Counted from the first letter of the stretch, positions 1-6,612 are shown. The stretch: DNA of 21,145 nucleotides from an uncultured Clostridia bacterium (GCA_937906945.1 CALCUE010000003.1:1-21145); one strand, 5' to 3'. Notes: a model not told the origin generated them from the sequence alone. Numbers and translations: made by a program.

Positions 1-70
1 CGATTTTGGGCACCGCAAGAGGGGAGAATATTTGACCGTGGGAATCTTTTTATTATCCTCGTCGGGGATA

Positions 71-105
71 AGATTGCCACGGCTTCCTGCGGAAGCCTCG
101 CAATG
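71..105. repeat. Short palindromic repeat, family A
   Basis: A nested palindrome: ATTGC at 73-77 pairs with GCAAT at 100-104, and inside it GGCTTCC at 81-87 pairs with GGAAGCC at 91-97 around a TGC loop. The left arm recurs as AGATTGCCACGGCTTC at 194-209. Palindromes of this type are scattered between genes in many gut Clostridia (general familiarity, not a search). No coding role is seen. Confidence 0.7.
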
Positions 106-122
106 ACAACTGTTTTTGAACG

Positions 123-190
123 AAATCAGACCTTCAAAGCCCCTCATCCGTCTCGCTTCGCTCGACAGCTTTTCCTAAGGGGGAAGGCAT
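123..190 (-). repeat. Short interspersed repeat, family B (inverted copy of 21013-21080)
   Basis: The 30 nt at 123-152 are the exact reverse complement of 21051-21080. The rest, through a short run of G at 180-184 and GAAGG, is a diverged version of the same unit. In this copy the hairpin arms have decayed; here the middle contains a small CGCTTCGCTCG palindrome instead. It looks like a MITE-like or REP-like intergenic repeat with no gene. Confidence 0.75.
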
Positions 191-193
191 TAA

Positions 194-238
194 AGATTGC
201 CACGGCTTCGCTTTTCATTGACTGAAAGGAAAGCGAAG
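194..238. repeat. Partial family A repeat joined to a 9-bp inverted repeat
   Basis: The first 16 nt (194-209) repeat 71-86 exactly. The sequence then departs: CTTCGCTTT at 206-214 pairs perfectly with AAAGCGAAG at 230-238 across a 15-nt loop. It is probably a truncated or rearranged member of the palindromic repeat family. Confidence 0.55.
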
Positions 239-510
239 AAGAAAGAAGGCTGTCGGGGCTTTCGCACCACAACAAACCAGTATGATTATAATAAAAAAGA
301 ACGGGGAAAGCAAGCGGGGATTTTTGGGACAAAAGCGGCGGTTTTTCGGTTTTTGTGCCCTTTGAACAAGGAAAAGGCGGCTCCCTCGCCGGGAAAAACA
401 GCAAAAACGACAAGTCGGGCCCTTTTGTTTCGGGAAAACCGGGTCTTTGTGTCGGAAACGCCGCCGAAAATTTTCCGCCGGTGTTTCCCGGCGCGAAGTT
501 TGGCTCTTTT
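239..510. other. Intergenic stretch without a supported gene
   Basis: Open frames cross this stretch on both strands, but none has a ribosome site, a recognisable protein or plausible codon use. They read as low-complexity Lys/Arg/Pro-rich shadows. The sequence contains several G-run and C-run segments and small hairpins. I see no RNA gene that I recognise. Confidence 0.5.
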
Positions 511-516
511 ATACGC

Positions 517-545
517 TTGTATTACCAAAGAGAATATGATATAAT
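517..545 (+). promoter_or_regulatory. Sigma-A promoter for the MFS transporter gene
   Basis: A -35 box TTGTAT at 517-522 and a -10 box TATAAT at 540-545 are separated by 17 nt. Transcription would begin near 552 and give a leader of about 80 nt before the ATG at 632. The leader contains short inverted repeats, such as GGACC/GGTCC near 585-600. Confidence 0.7.
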
Positions 546-631
546 CATATATTATGTCAGAAACGCTTTTGGAAAGCGAGACCATGGACCGAGGGTCCCG
601 GTAAAACACGAAAGGCGGACTTTTTTATTTT

Positions 632-1900
632 ATGAAAAAGAAAATCGCGAACAACAAGACCACGTGGCTGTTCATCGCCGCCTGCTGGGTGGCGTACAGC
701 TTTTCCTATATAGGGCGGCTCAACTTTTCCGCTTCCATGGCGGATATGACCGCCAATGGTGTGCTGCTCAAATCCCAGGCGGGGACCGTCAGCACCTGCT
801 TTTTCATCTGCTACGGCTGCGGACAGTTTTTAAGCGGCTGGCTCGGCGACAAAGTGACGCCGCGGTACCTTGTTTGCGGGGGACTTTTAGGCGCTTCGGT
901 CTGCAACCTGATTTTTTCCTTCGCGCCGCCTCTTTGGGTGATGATGCTTCTCTGGGGCGTCAACGGCGTTTCCCAGGCGCTTCTCTGGGCGCCGATCATG
1001 AGGGCTGTTGCCGATAGGGTCGCTTCGGACAAAATCCAGAAGGCCTGCACCGTTCTGGCGACGACCATGGCCGGCGGAACGCTTCTGGCCTATATTCTGA
1101 GCGCCGCGCTGATCAAATTCTTCGGTTGGACGGCGGCCTTTATTTCCGGCGCGCTCGGACCGCTTCTGGCGGCGACGTTCTGGATCGTCGTGACAACGAA
1201 GATCGAAAAGGACGCGGACAAAAACGGCATCGTGGAAGAAACGCCCGTTGTTTTTGAGGACGAGGGCGAAAGCGTACCGCACGAAGAAGTGCCGCAGAAC
1301 ACCTGGCGGCTTCTCGTTGTGTCCGGTCTTCTCGTTCTCTGCGTTTCCAGCGGCGTGCAGGGCATTCTGAAAGACTGCGTTTCCACCTGGGTGCCGACCT
1401 TCGTGACGGATATGTTCCATCTGGATTCCTCGGTCTCGGTCCTCACCGGAACGCTTCTTCCCATCGTCGGTTTCTTCGGCCCCTATGCGGCCAACAAGAT
1501 CTTTATGAAGACCCGGGACGAACTTTCCTCCCTTTTCATTCTTTTCGCGGCGGCGGCGGTTTCGCTGCTTCTGCTCGTTCTGCTCGGACAGAAATCGCTG
1601 ATCGTTGCCATTCTGGCTCTTTCGGTCACCTATGCCTGCTCGCTGGGACAGAATATGTTCATCGTCGGCAACATTCCGATGTATTTTTCCAAAGTGGGAA
1701 AAGTTTCCCTCATCACCGGCATTATGGAAGCCGCCTGCCACATGGGCGCGGCAAGCCTTACGTTCGTGACCGGCTATCTGGTCGAAGGTCTCGGCTGGAC
1801 GTTTATGATGTGCGTCTGGCTGGCTCTGGCGGTGGTCGCCGCCGTGACGACGGCTTTTTCCCGCCGCCGTTGGAACAAATTCCGCCGGAACCTGTTCTGA
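632..1900 (+). CDS. MFS transporter, organophosphate:phosphate antiporter (OPA) type
   Basis: A 422-residue polytopic membrane protein with about 12 hydrophobic segments in two halves of six, separated by a charged cytoplasmic loop around residues 190-225 (rich in Asp, Glu and Lys). The first helix, with YIGRLNFSASM, and the loop SGWLGDKVTPRYLV resemble the GlpT/UhpT (OPA) branch of the major facilitator superfamily, where the equivalent segments are Y-x-x-R-x-N and the G-x-x-x-D-x motif A. Family members usually exchange a phosphorylated sugar or glycerol-3-phosphate for phosphate at the cytoplasmic membrane; the substrate here cannot be read off. An AAGGCGG ribosome site at 612-618 is rather far from the ATG. 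A strong promoter lies at 517-545. No terminator is clear before the tRNA promoter. It is flanked by no metabolic gene that would reveal the substrate. Confidence 0.8.
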   Translation: MKKKIANNKTTWLFIAACWVAYSFSYIGRLNFSASMADMTANGVLLKSQAGTVSTCFFICYGCGQFLSGWLGDKVTPRYLVCGGLLGASVCNLIFSFAPPLWVMMLLWGVNGVSQALLWAPIMRAVADRVASDKIQKACTVLATTMAGGTLLAYILSAALIKFFGWTAAFISGALGPLLAATFWIVVTTKIEKDADKNGIVEETPVVFEDEGESVPHEEVPQNTWRLLVVSGLLVLCVSSGVQGILKDCVSTWVPTFVTDMFHLDSSVSVLTGTLLPIVGFFGPYAANKIFMKTRDELSSLFILFAAAAVSLLLLVLLGQKSLIVAILALSVTYACSLGQNMFIVGNIPMYFSKVGKVSLITGIMEAACHMGAASLTFVTGYLVEGLGWTFMMCVWLALAVVAAVTTAFSRRRWNKFRRNLF

Positions 1901-1930
1901 AAGTTTTTTGGGGAAAACGAAAATTTGTTG

Positions 1931-1959
1931 TTGACATTCCCTTGCGGTTATGGTATGAT
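1931..1959 (+). promoter_or_regulatory. Sigma-A promoter for tRNA-Arg
   Basis: A consensus -35 TTGACA at 1931-1936 and a -10 TATGAT at 1954-1959 with an exact 17-nt spacer, plus an extended -10 TGG at 1951-1953. It is the strongest promoter in the window and starts transcription roughly 20 nt before the mature tRNA. Confidence 0.88.
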
Positions 1960-1983
1960 AACTCTTGCGGCAAAACCGCAAAT

Positions 1984-2060
1984 GCGTTGTTAGCTCAGCT
2001 GGATAGAGTGACTGGCTACGAACCAGTAGGCCGAGGGTTCGAGTCCCCCACAGCGCACCA
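1984..2060 (+). tRNA. tRNA-Arg (anticodon ACG)
   Basis: A complete 77-nt cloverleaf. The acceptor stem GCGTTGT (1984-1990) pairs with ACAGCGC (2050-2056) with one G-U. The D arm is GCTC/GAGT. The anticodon stem ACTGG/CCAGT encloses the loop CTACGAA, giving anticodon ACG, which is read as inosine-CG and decodes CGN arginine codons. The T loop is TTCGAGT. The discriminator A and CCA are encoded at 2057-2060. One oddity is an A-C mismatch at the second pair of the T stem (2034/2048). It has its own promoter and its own terminator, so it forms a single-gene unit. Confidence 0.95.
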
Positions 2061-2062
2061 AG

Positions 2063-2093
2063 AAAACGGGCACCCTTTGGGGTGCCCGTTTTT
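2063..2093 (+). terminator. Intrinsic terminator of tRNA-Arg
   Basis: CGGGCACCC (2067-2075) pairs with GGGTGCCCG (2080-2088) around a TTTG loop, flanked by AAAA and TTTTT. It starts 3 nt after the CCA end. Confidence 0.93.
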
Positions 2094-2126
2094 GCGTTAA
2101 AAGACCTTTTCCGGAAAGGACGGCTC

Positions 2127-2154
2127 TTGAAGAAACCGGGAAGTATGGTATAAT
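2127..2154 (+). promoter_or_regulatory. Sigma-A promoter for desulfoferrodoxin
   Basis: A -35 TTGAAG at 2127-2132, a 16-nt spacer, an extended -10 TGG and TATAAT at 2149-2154. Transcription should start near 2161, leaving a leader of about 125 nt. Confidence 0.8.
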
Positions 2155-2160
2155 GGATAT

Positions 2161-2285
2161 GTAAGTTTTTTGTCGGGCGAAACCGACGGAAAACGGGGCC
2201 CGGTTTTCGGGCTGTAAAAACGCTGTTCTTCCGAAGACCCGAAAGCGGATTTTCGGAAAAAATATACAGAAACGGAGAAAACAAA
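2161..2285 (+). other. Structured 5' leader of the desulfoferrodoxin gene
   Basis: About 125 nt with three small hairpins: GTCGG/CCGAC at 2172-2187, GCCCG/CGGGC at 2198-2212 and CCGAAA/TTTCGG at 2239-2256. The ribosome site CGGAGAAAA follows just before the ATG. I do not recognise a known riboswitch class. The length and structure are more than a plain leader needs, so regulation at the RNA level is possible. Confidence 0.35.
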
Positions 2286-2660
2286 ATGGAAATGAAATTT
2301 TACCGCTGCGCCCATTGCGGCCAGATCATCGCCATGGTCAAGGAGACCGGTGTCCCGGTCATCTGCTGCGGCGATCCCATGGAGGAGATCATTCCCGGAA
2401 CGACGGACGCCGCCGTGGAAAAGCACGTCCCGGTTTATGAAGTGAAAGACGGTGTTGTCACCGTCACCGTCGGCGCGGTCCTCCATCCGATGACCGAGAG
2501 CCACTATATCGAATGGGTCTCTTTGAAGACAAAAGCCGGCAATCAGCGCAAAGCGCTGGCGCCGGGCATGGAGCCGAAAGTCACCTTCCTTCTGGAAGAG
2601 GGCGACGAGGTTGAGGCGGTTTACGCCTACTGCAACCTCCATTCTCTTTGGAAAGCGTAA
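2286..2660 (+). CDS. dfx: Desulfoferrodoxin (superoxide reductase)
   Basis: A 124-residue protein of normal length for a two-iron superoxide reductase, which reduces superoxide to hydrogen peroxide in the cytoplasm of anaerobes using electrons from rubredoxin-type donors. The N-terminal desulforedoxin-like domain has the four cysteines for the Fe(SCys)4 centre: C8, C11, C27 and C28. The catalytic domain has the square-pyramidal iron ligands in the expected order: H47 in EKHVP, H67 in LHPM, H73 in SHYIEW, C116 and H119 in YCNLHSLW. The conserved E45 and K46 next to the active site are present. It is monocistronic, with its own promoter (2127-2154) and terminator (2675-2700). The fold and every ligand are visible, so the assignment is firm; the electron donor is not encoded nearby. 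Confidence 0.96.
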   Translation: MEMKFYRCAHCGQIIAMVKETGVPVICCGDPMEEIIPGTTDAAVEKHVPVYEVKDGVVTVTVGAVLHPMTESHYIEWVSLKTKAGNQRKALAPGMEPKVTFLLEEGDEVEAVYAYCNLHSLWKA

Positions 2661-2674
2661 GTTTCAAAAAAGCG

Positions 2675-2700
2675 AAAAGGGCGGCTTGCCGCCCTTTTTT
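2675..2700 (+). terminator. Intrinsic terminator after desulfoferrodoxin
   Basis: AAAAGGGCGG (2675-2684) pairs with CCGCCCTTTT (2689-2698) around a CTTG loop, followed by more T residues. Confidence 0.9.
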
Positions 2701-2806
2701 GTTGCTTTTTCCCTAAAAAAGGAGTATGCTTGGAACGAAAAAACGAGGAAAACTTCCGGAGAGGGGATCCGCGGTTTTTATAGTAACACATAAAGGAGGA
2801 CTTCGG

Positions 2807-3445
2807 ATGGAAGCGCTGGATAAAAAAACATGGGCGCGGCGGGAGATCTACGCGTTTTTTGAACCTCTTTCCGATCCTTTTTACGTCACGTCCTTTCCCG
2901 TTGACGTGACGAAACTTTACGCCTATAAAAAGGCGCGCGGCGTTTCGTTCTATTACGCCCTTTGCTGGCTTAGCGCGAAGGCGATGAACGGCATCGAGAA
3001 TTTCCGCTATACCATGCGGGACGGCGAACTTTTTCTGCACGACGAACGGATTCCGAGTTTTACCGATATCCGTCCCGGCAGCGACCTTTTCTATTACGTC
3101 ACGCCGCCGTTTTCGGACGATCTGGACGAGTATTGCCGGAAAGCGAAGGAAACAAGCGAAGCGCAGACGGTGTTTGTGGATTTTTCCCTCGAAACGGACG
3201 CTTTGATCTATGTTTCGTGTCTGCCGGAGCTTGCCATGATGGGGCAGAGCTTTATTCACAATTTTTCCGACCCCGGCGAAGTGGAAAACAACATTCCGCG
3301 GATCAGCTGGGGAAAATATGAGGAGCGGGAAGGGAAGCTTTCGCTGACGGTGAATCTGGAGGTCAACCACCGCTTCGTGGACGGCGTTCACGTCTCCCGC
3401 TTCGCGAAAGACCTGCAGACGCTCATTGACGGACTTACGATTTAA
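2807..3445 (+). CDS. Chloramphenicol acetyltransferase-like protein
   Basis: 212 residues, close to the usual length of the trimeric CAT family (about 215), whose members move an acetyl group from acetyl-CoA to a hydroxyl on the acceptor. The C-terminal catalytic motif H-x-x-x-D-G is present (NHRFVDGVHVSRF), with Asn rather than the usual first His of the HH pair. Other family features are an N-terminal RREIYAFFEPLSDPFY segment, the FYYALCWLSAKAMN helix, FRYTMRDGEL, and the PRISWGKY strand near the active site. The start is the ATG preceded by AAAGGAGG at 2792-2799, not the earlier in-frame ATG at 2726, which has no ribosome site. The next gene follows after 36 nt without a terminator, suggesting an operon. 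Many CAT homologues of this kind in Clostridia are of unknown substrate, so chloramphenicol resistance should not be assumed. Confidence 0.85.
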   Translation: MEALDKKTWARREIYAFFEPLSDPFYVTSFPVDVTKLYAYKKARGVSFYYALCWLSAKAMNGIENFRYTMRDGELFLHDERIPSFTDIRPGSDLFYYVTPPFSDDLDEYCRKAKETSEAQTVFVDFSLETDALIYVSCLPELAMMGQSFIHNFSDPGEVENNIPRISWGKYEEREGKLSLTVNLEVNHRFVDGVHVSRFAKDLQTLIDGLTI

Positions 3446-3481
3446 GCCGTTCCCGACGAGAAACAAAGAGAGGAAAAAACC

Positions 3482-4321
3482 TTGGAAAAACGGAAAAATT
3501 TTTTTGAAAAATGGAAAAGCACGTGGCCGCGGGTGCTTATTCTGGCGGTGGCTTCCGCCGTTCTGGTCGCCGTGCTCAAACTGATCCCGGCCTTGGACGG
3601 CACGTCCTTCCAGGATCCGGCCATCAACGTGGAGGCGTGGTTTCTGTTCGCCATGCTGGTCATTATCCCCTGTGAAAATGGGAAAGAGGCGGCGATCAAG
3701 TGCTTCGCCTTCTTCCTCGTGAGCCAGCCGCTCATCTATCTCATTCAGGTGCCCTTTGCGGACAAAGGCTGGGGAATTTTCCAGTACTATCCCCGGTGGT
3801 TTTTTATCACGCTTCTGACGCTTCCCGGCGCGGCCGTCGCCTTTCTGGTGAAGAAGAAAAACTGGCTGAGCGTCGGCGTCCTTTCGGTGGCGACGGGGTA
3901 TCTCGCTTTTCAGGCCGCCGATTACGCCAAAGGCCTTGCCACCGGCTTTCCGCACCACCTTTTAAGTCTGATTTTCTGCGTCGTTCTGGCGCTTGGCTTT
4001 ATTTTTATCCTTTTGAGGAAAAAAGAGCACCGGATCGCCGCTTTGGGAATTTTTCTCGCGGCGCTGATCGCTTTTGCCGTGCTCATGGGTGTTGGAAAGG
4101 ACCACACGAAGACGGTGGAACTGGACGAGGGGAACTGGACCGTCACGGTGGAGGACGAAGCGGTGCTCACGGTGTCGCTCGAGGACGAAACGACAGCGAC
4201 GCTGAAACCCATGGGGAACGGCAGTACCTACGTAGTTTTCACCGACGAAAACGGTACGGTGCTCACCTATTACGCCACCGTTTCCGGCGGGGAAATCTGG
4301 CTCGATCTTCTGGAAAGTTAA
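3482..4321 (+). CDS. Membrane protein with an extracytoplasmic C-terminal domain, function unknown
   Basis: I do not recognise the family. The 279 residues begin with a Lys-rich cytoplasmic tail, followed by about seven hydrophobic segments (roughly residues 17-36, 52-64, 72-92, 103-122, 127-147, 157-178 and 183-202). A soluble tail of some 70 residues follows, rich in Thr, Val, Asp and Glu, with alternating polar/hydrophobic strands typical of a small beta domain. With seven segments and an inside N-terminus this tail would lie outside. The start is TTG at 3482, supported by AGAGAGG about 8 nt upstream; no better ATG exists. It lies 36 nt after the CAT-like gene on the same strand and is probably cotranscribed. 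Its original terminator appears to be split by the AT-rich cassette that begins 9 nt after its stop codon. Confidence 0.7.
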   Translation: MEKRKNFFEKWKSTWPRVLILAVASAVLVAVLKLIPALDGTSFQDPAINVEAWFLFAMLVIIPCENGKEAAIKCFAFFLVSQPLIYLIQVPFADKGWGIFQYYPRWFFITLLTLPGAAVAFLVKKKNWLSVGVLSVATGYLAFQAADYAKGLATGFPHHLLSLIFCVVLALGFIFILLRKKEHRIAALGIFLAALIAFAVLMGVGKDHTKTVELDEGNWTVTVEDEAVLTVSLEDETTATLKPMGNGSTYVVFTDENGTVLTYYATVSGGEIWLDLLES

Positions 4322-4365
4322 AAAGAAAAAAGCGCGGACTTTGCACACGAGCGGATAAGGAAGTA

Positions 4366-4409
4366 TTTTCGGAATGTGGATTTTGTACGGCAAAATCCGA
4401 TGCTCGTTA
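4366..4409 (+). repeat. 44-nt cassette leader with hairpin (copy 1)
   Basis: Identical over 44 nt to the reverse complement of 16347-16390. It contains the perfect hairpin GGATTTTG (4378-4385) / CAAAATCC (4391-4398) with a TACGG loop, followed by GATGCTCGTTA. No T-run follows the hairpin, so it is not a standard terminator. A second small hairpin CAAAT/ATTTG lies at 4420-4433, just before the ribosome site, and is not shared with the other copy. Confidence 0.85.
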
Positions 4410-4445
4410 TGGGAGCAGACAAATCAGAATTTGCGGAGGATAATC

Positions 4446-5192
4446 ATGGAATATATACAGGTAACAAAAGAAAACATTGAGAGTGAACATATCTGCTGTG
4501 CAATCTCAAATAACAAAGATATACAGGTTTCATCAAAAAAGGAATGGATGAAGAAGTGCTTTGACGATGGACTTGTTTTTTTGAAAAGTGTGGAAAGAGG
4601 CAAATGCTTTATTGAGTATATTCCAGCGGAGAATGCATGGGTGCCTATAATAGCGGATGGTTATATGTATATTGATTGTTTTTGGGTATCAGGCTCATTC
4701 AAGGGGCATGGCTATTCTAACGATTTGTTGAATAGTTGCATTCAAGATAGCAAGGAAAAAGGCAAAAAAGGGCTTTGTGTTCTATCTTCCGCAAAGAAAA
4801 AACCATTTTTATCCGACCCAAAACATCTTGCGTATAAAGGGTTTAAGTTAGCAGATTGTTCCGACATTGGAATCAATCTTATGTATTTGCCTTTTGATAA
4901 AAATGCCGACATTCCTCATTTTACTGAATCTGCAAAACACCCTCATACGGAAGATACGGGATATGTCTTGTATTATACAAACCAGTGTCCTTTCAACGGC
5001 AAGTATGTGCCAGTAATTGAGCAAACCGCAAAAGATAATAACATTCCTTTTAAGGCAATCCGAATTGAAAGCAAAGAACAGGCTCAGGCGGTTCCAAGTC
5101 CTTGCACGACTTATGCTTTATTTAAGGATGGAAAATTCTTAACCAATGAACAACAGAATGATAAGAAGTTTTTGAAACTTGTACAAGGTTAA
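4446..5192 (+). CDS. GNAT acetyltransferase with a YoaP-like C-terminal domain
   Basis: 248 residues, close to my recollection of Bacillus subtilis YoaP. The N-terminal half (about 1-155) is a GNAT fold: FIEYIPAENAWVPI strand, then YIDCFWVSGSFKGHGYSNDL, which carries the acetyl-CoA-binding turn (K-G-H-G-Y), then the helix and a YKGFKLAD strand near its end. The C-terminal half (about 165-248) begins GYVLYYTNQCPFNGKYVP and continues PFKAIRIESKEQAQ and TTYALFKDGKFL. This resembles the thioredoxin-like YoaP domain, with a single Cys where thioredoxins have CxxC. The ATG at 4446 has GCGGAGGA at 4433-4440. Codon use is AT-rich, unlike all host neighbours, which points to horizontal transfer. No promoter is clear, so read-through from the upstream gene is possible. 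The substrate is unknown. Confidence 0.85.
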   Translation: MEYIQVTKENIESEHICCAISNNKDIQVSSKKEWMKKCFDDGLVFLKSVERGKCFIEYIPAENAWVPIIADGYMYIDCFWVSGSFKGHGYSNDLLNSCIQDSKEKGKKGLCVLSSAKKKPFLSDPKHLAYKGFKLADCSDIGINLMYLPFDKNADIPHFTESAKHPHTEDTGYVLYYTNQCPFNGKYVPVIEQTAKDNNIPFKAIRIESKEQAQAVPSPCTTYALFKDGKFLTNEQQNDKKFLKLVQG

Positions 5193-5231
5193 AGATATAA
5201 ACAAATCCCGGTTTGTCGGACAAAAGAATTA

Positions 5232-5266
5232 CCCGCCGAAAAGAAATTCCTTTTCGGCGGGTTTTC
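5232..5266 (+). terminator. Terminator of the cassette 1 gene
   Basis: CCCGCCGAAAAG (5232-5243) pairs perfectly over 12 bp with CTTTTCGGCGGG (5250-5261), followed by TTTTCTT. The right arm and loop edge, AATTCCTTTTCGGCGGG, are the same as in the terminator of cassette 2. Confidence 0.9.
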
Positions 5267-5325
5267 TTGTTAAATTACTTCCTTATGGAGCGGTGCCCTT
5301 TGTCCGCGCTTTTCTTTTTTTATGC

Positions 5326-6612
5326 TCAGTCGCAGCCGGCGACGCTGATATCCTTCATTTTGACGGCGTAGGGGCCTTCATAGTTGGAGGAGGTGAAGCG
5401 GTCGGTGGAGAAGGTAAGGTCGGCCTGGGATTCCAGAATGCTGCCGTTGATGGAGCCGCCGGTGACCGGGACGGCTTTTTCGCCGTCGATCAGATAGGCA
5501 AGGCGAATTTCGCCGCCGAAGTGACCGGACATGGCGTCCATCTGGAAATCGGAGAAGGTGACGGCCCAAAGGCAGGGCTTTTTCTTCATGTCCGCGAAGC
5601 TTTTGGTGCCGGCGTTCTCACAGCGGAGCTTGGAATAGGTACCGGTGGGCGCAACGCCGAGGTAACGGCAGAACTGGGTGGAGCCGTGGATGTTTTCCAG
5701 TTTTCCTTCACGGATGAGGGACATATCCTTCATCGGGATGCCCTCGTCGTTATAAGGCCGTGTGGCGCAAAAGGTAAGGTCCAGTTTTTCGCCGGTGACG
5801 GTTTCGCCCTGAACGGCGTCGCCCGGTTTCCAGGTGGAATAGTGGGAAACGAGCATCTGGGCGTGAGAACGCTGTCCGTAATAGGTAAGCACTTCGGCGA
5901 GCTGTTCGCCGCAGAGGATGAGGTCGTATTTGCCGCTTTTGAGGATCTTCTGCGCTTTGGCGCGATCGACGACGAAATCGAGGGACTCGGCGACCTGTTT
6001 GGTGAGGGCTTCGGCGTCGCATTCGTCGTAGGCGAAGGAGTGGTACATCTCGACGTCCTCCGGCTCGAGGCCCTGGACGACGTATTCGCCCTTGACTTTG
6101 GCGCTCGTATAGGAGACGTCGGTGCCTTCGGAGGTGCGGATGGCGGTGAGGTTGCGGATGACGAAGATCTCGGCGGAATTGAGGAAGGCGTCGGGACGGT
6201 TGTCCGGGGCGAAGAGCGCTTCGATCATTTTTCCGGCGCTTTCGGCGAGCGGCGCTTCGGCTAAAGCGCCGGTCTTTTCGACCAGGGGCGCTTGGACGGC
6301 GTCGGGCAGGTCATAATAGGGGTTATAGGCGAACTGGGCGGCGAAATAGGCGTCGGTCAGCTTCTTTTCGATCTCCTCGGCGGTGTCGGAAGACAGGATC
6401 TCGGTATCGGTGCAGCCGCGAAGCTTCGTTTCGCCCTGCGTTTCGTCCCGATAGACGGTGACTTTGTATTTATGGGTGTCCTTGATCCGGCGGGTATCGA
6501 GCTGTTTTTTGACGAAGAAGAGCTCCGCCGTCTCCTCGGTGACGTCGGTGAGGATCCAGGCGCCGATGCCCAGTTTTTCAAGGGATTTAACGATGATTTC
6601 GGTGGTGTTCAT
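5326..6612 (-). CDS. pmbA: TldE/PmbA-type subunit of the TldD-TldE protease
   Basis: 428 residues with the PmbA/TldE fold and no HExxxH motif, as expected for the non-catalytic partner of TldD. TldD and TldE form a heteromeric cytoplasmic metalloprotease that cleaves unstructured peptides; in Escherichia coli it matures microcin B17 and degrades CcdA. C-terminal features shared with the family include the GEKLDLTFCATRPYNDEGIP region, the segment around RYLGVAPTGTYSKLRCENAG, and the end of the protein around GGSINGSILE. The start is the ATG at 6612, with GGAGGAAATCGT before it. It lies 16 nt after the tldD stop codon on the same strand, so it is the second gene of a two-gene operon. Its 3' end faces cassette 1, and the right inverted repeat begins 15 nt beyond its stop codon. 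Confidence 0.88.
   Translation of the reverse strand: MNTTEIIVKSLEKLGIGAWILTDVTEETAELFFVKKQLDTRRIKDTHKYKVTVYRDETQGETKLRGCTDTEILSSDTAEEIEKKLTDAYFAAQFAYNPYYDLPDAVQAPLVEKTGALAEAPLAESAGKMIEALFAPDNRPDAFLNSAEIFVIRNLTAIRTSEGTDVSYTSAKVKGEYVVQGLEPEDVEMYHSFAYDECDAEALTKQVAESLDFVVDRAKAQKILKSGKYDLILCGEQLAEVLTYYGQRSHAQMLVSHYSTWKPGDAVQGETVTGEKLDLTFCATRPYNDEGIPMKDMSLIREGKLENIHGSTQFCRYLGVAPTGTYSKLRCENAGTKSFADMKKKPCLWAVTFSDFQMDAMSGHFGGEIRLAYLIDGEKAVPVTGGSINGSILESQADLTFSTDRFTSSNYEGPYAVKMKDISVAGCD

Larger units (their letters stand above)
4331..5310 (+). mobile_element. Cassette-like element 1: inverted repeats enclosing a GNAT/YoaP-like gene
   Basis: AGCGCGGAC at 4331-4339 is repeated inverted at 5302-5310. 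The block TAAGGAAGTA at 4356-4365 is repeated inverted at 5276-5285. The gap between the two blocks is 16 nt at both ends, so they form a collinear 35-bp imperfect inverted repeat. A-rich (left) and T-rich (right) tracts lie outside. Inside are a 44-nt leader identical to that of element 2, the acetyltransferase gene, and its own terminator. The interior is much richer in A+T than the flanking genes. GAGCGG occurs directly at 4349-4354 and 5288-5293 and could be a target duplication if the mobile unit is only the inner part. There is no transposase, so movement would have to be in trans. The element lies between two convergent host genes. Confidence 0.6.

Noticed and set aside
197..544. Plus-strand open frame of 115 codons in the first intergenic region
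   Set aside because: Starts inside a palindromic repeat, has no ribosome site, and its end overlaps the promoter at 517-545.
887..2284. Long minus-strand open frame of 465 codons
   Set aside because: It lies antisense to the MFS transporter and tRNA; its product is Arg/His/Lys-rich with no known motif. A product of high GC codon bias.
2627..3958. Long minus-strand open frame of 443 codons
   Set aside because: Antisense to the CAT-like and membrane-protein genes, low-complexity basic product, no ribosome site.
4378..4398. The leader hairpin as an intrinsic terminator
   Set aside because: The 8-bp stem is followed by GATGCTCGTTA, not a T-run, in both copies.
4366..4409. Integron attC-like recombination site
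   Set aside because: The GTTA after the hairpin does not fit the GTTRRRY core in either copy, there is only one such block per cassette, and cassettes lie apart in opposite orientations rather than in an array.
5179..6264. Plus-strand open frame of 361 codons
   Set aside because: Antisense to tldE; a Gly/Ala/Val/Asp-rich shadow typical of GC-rich genes.
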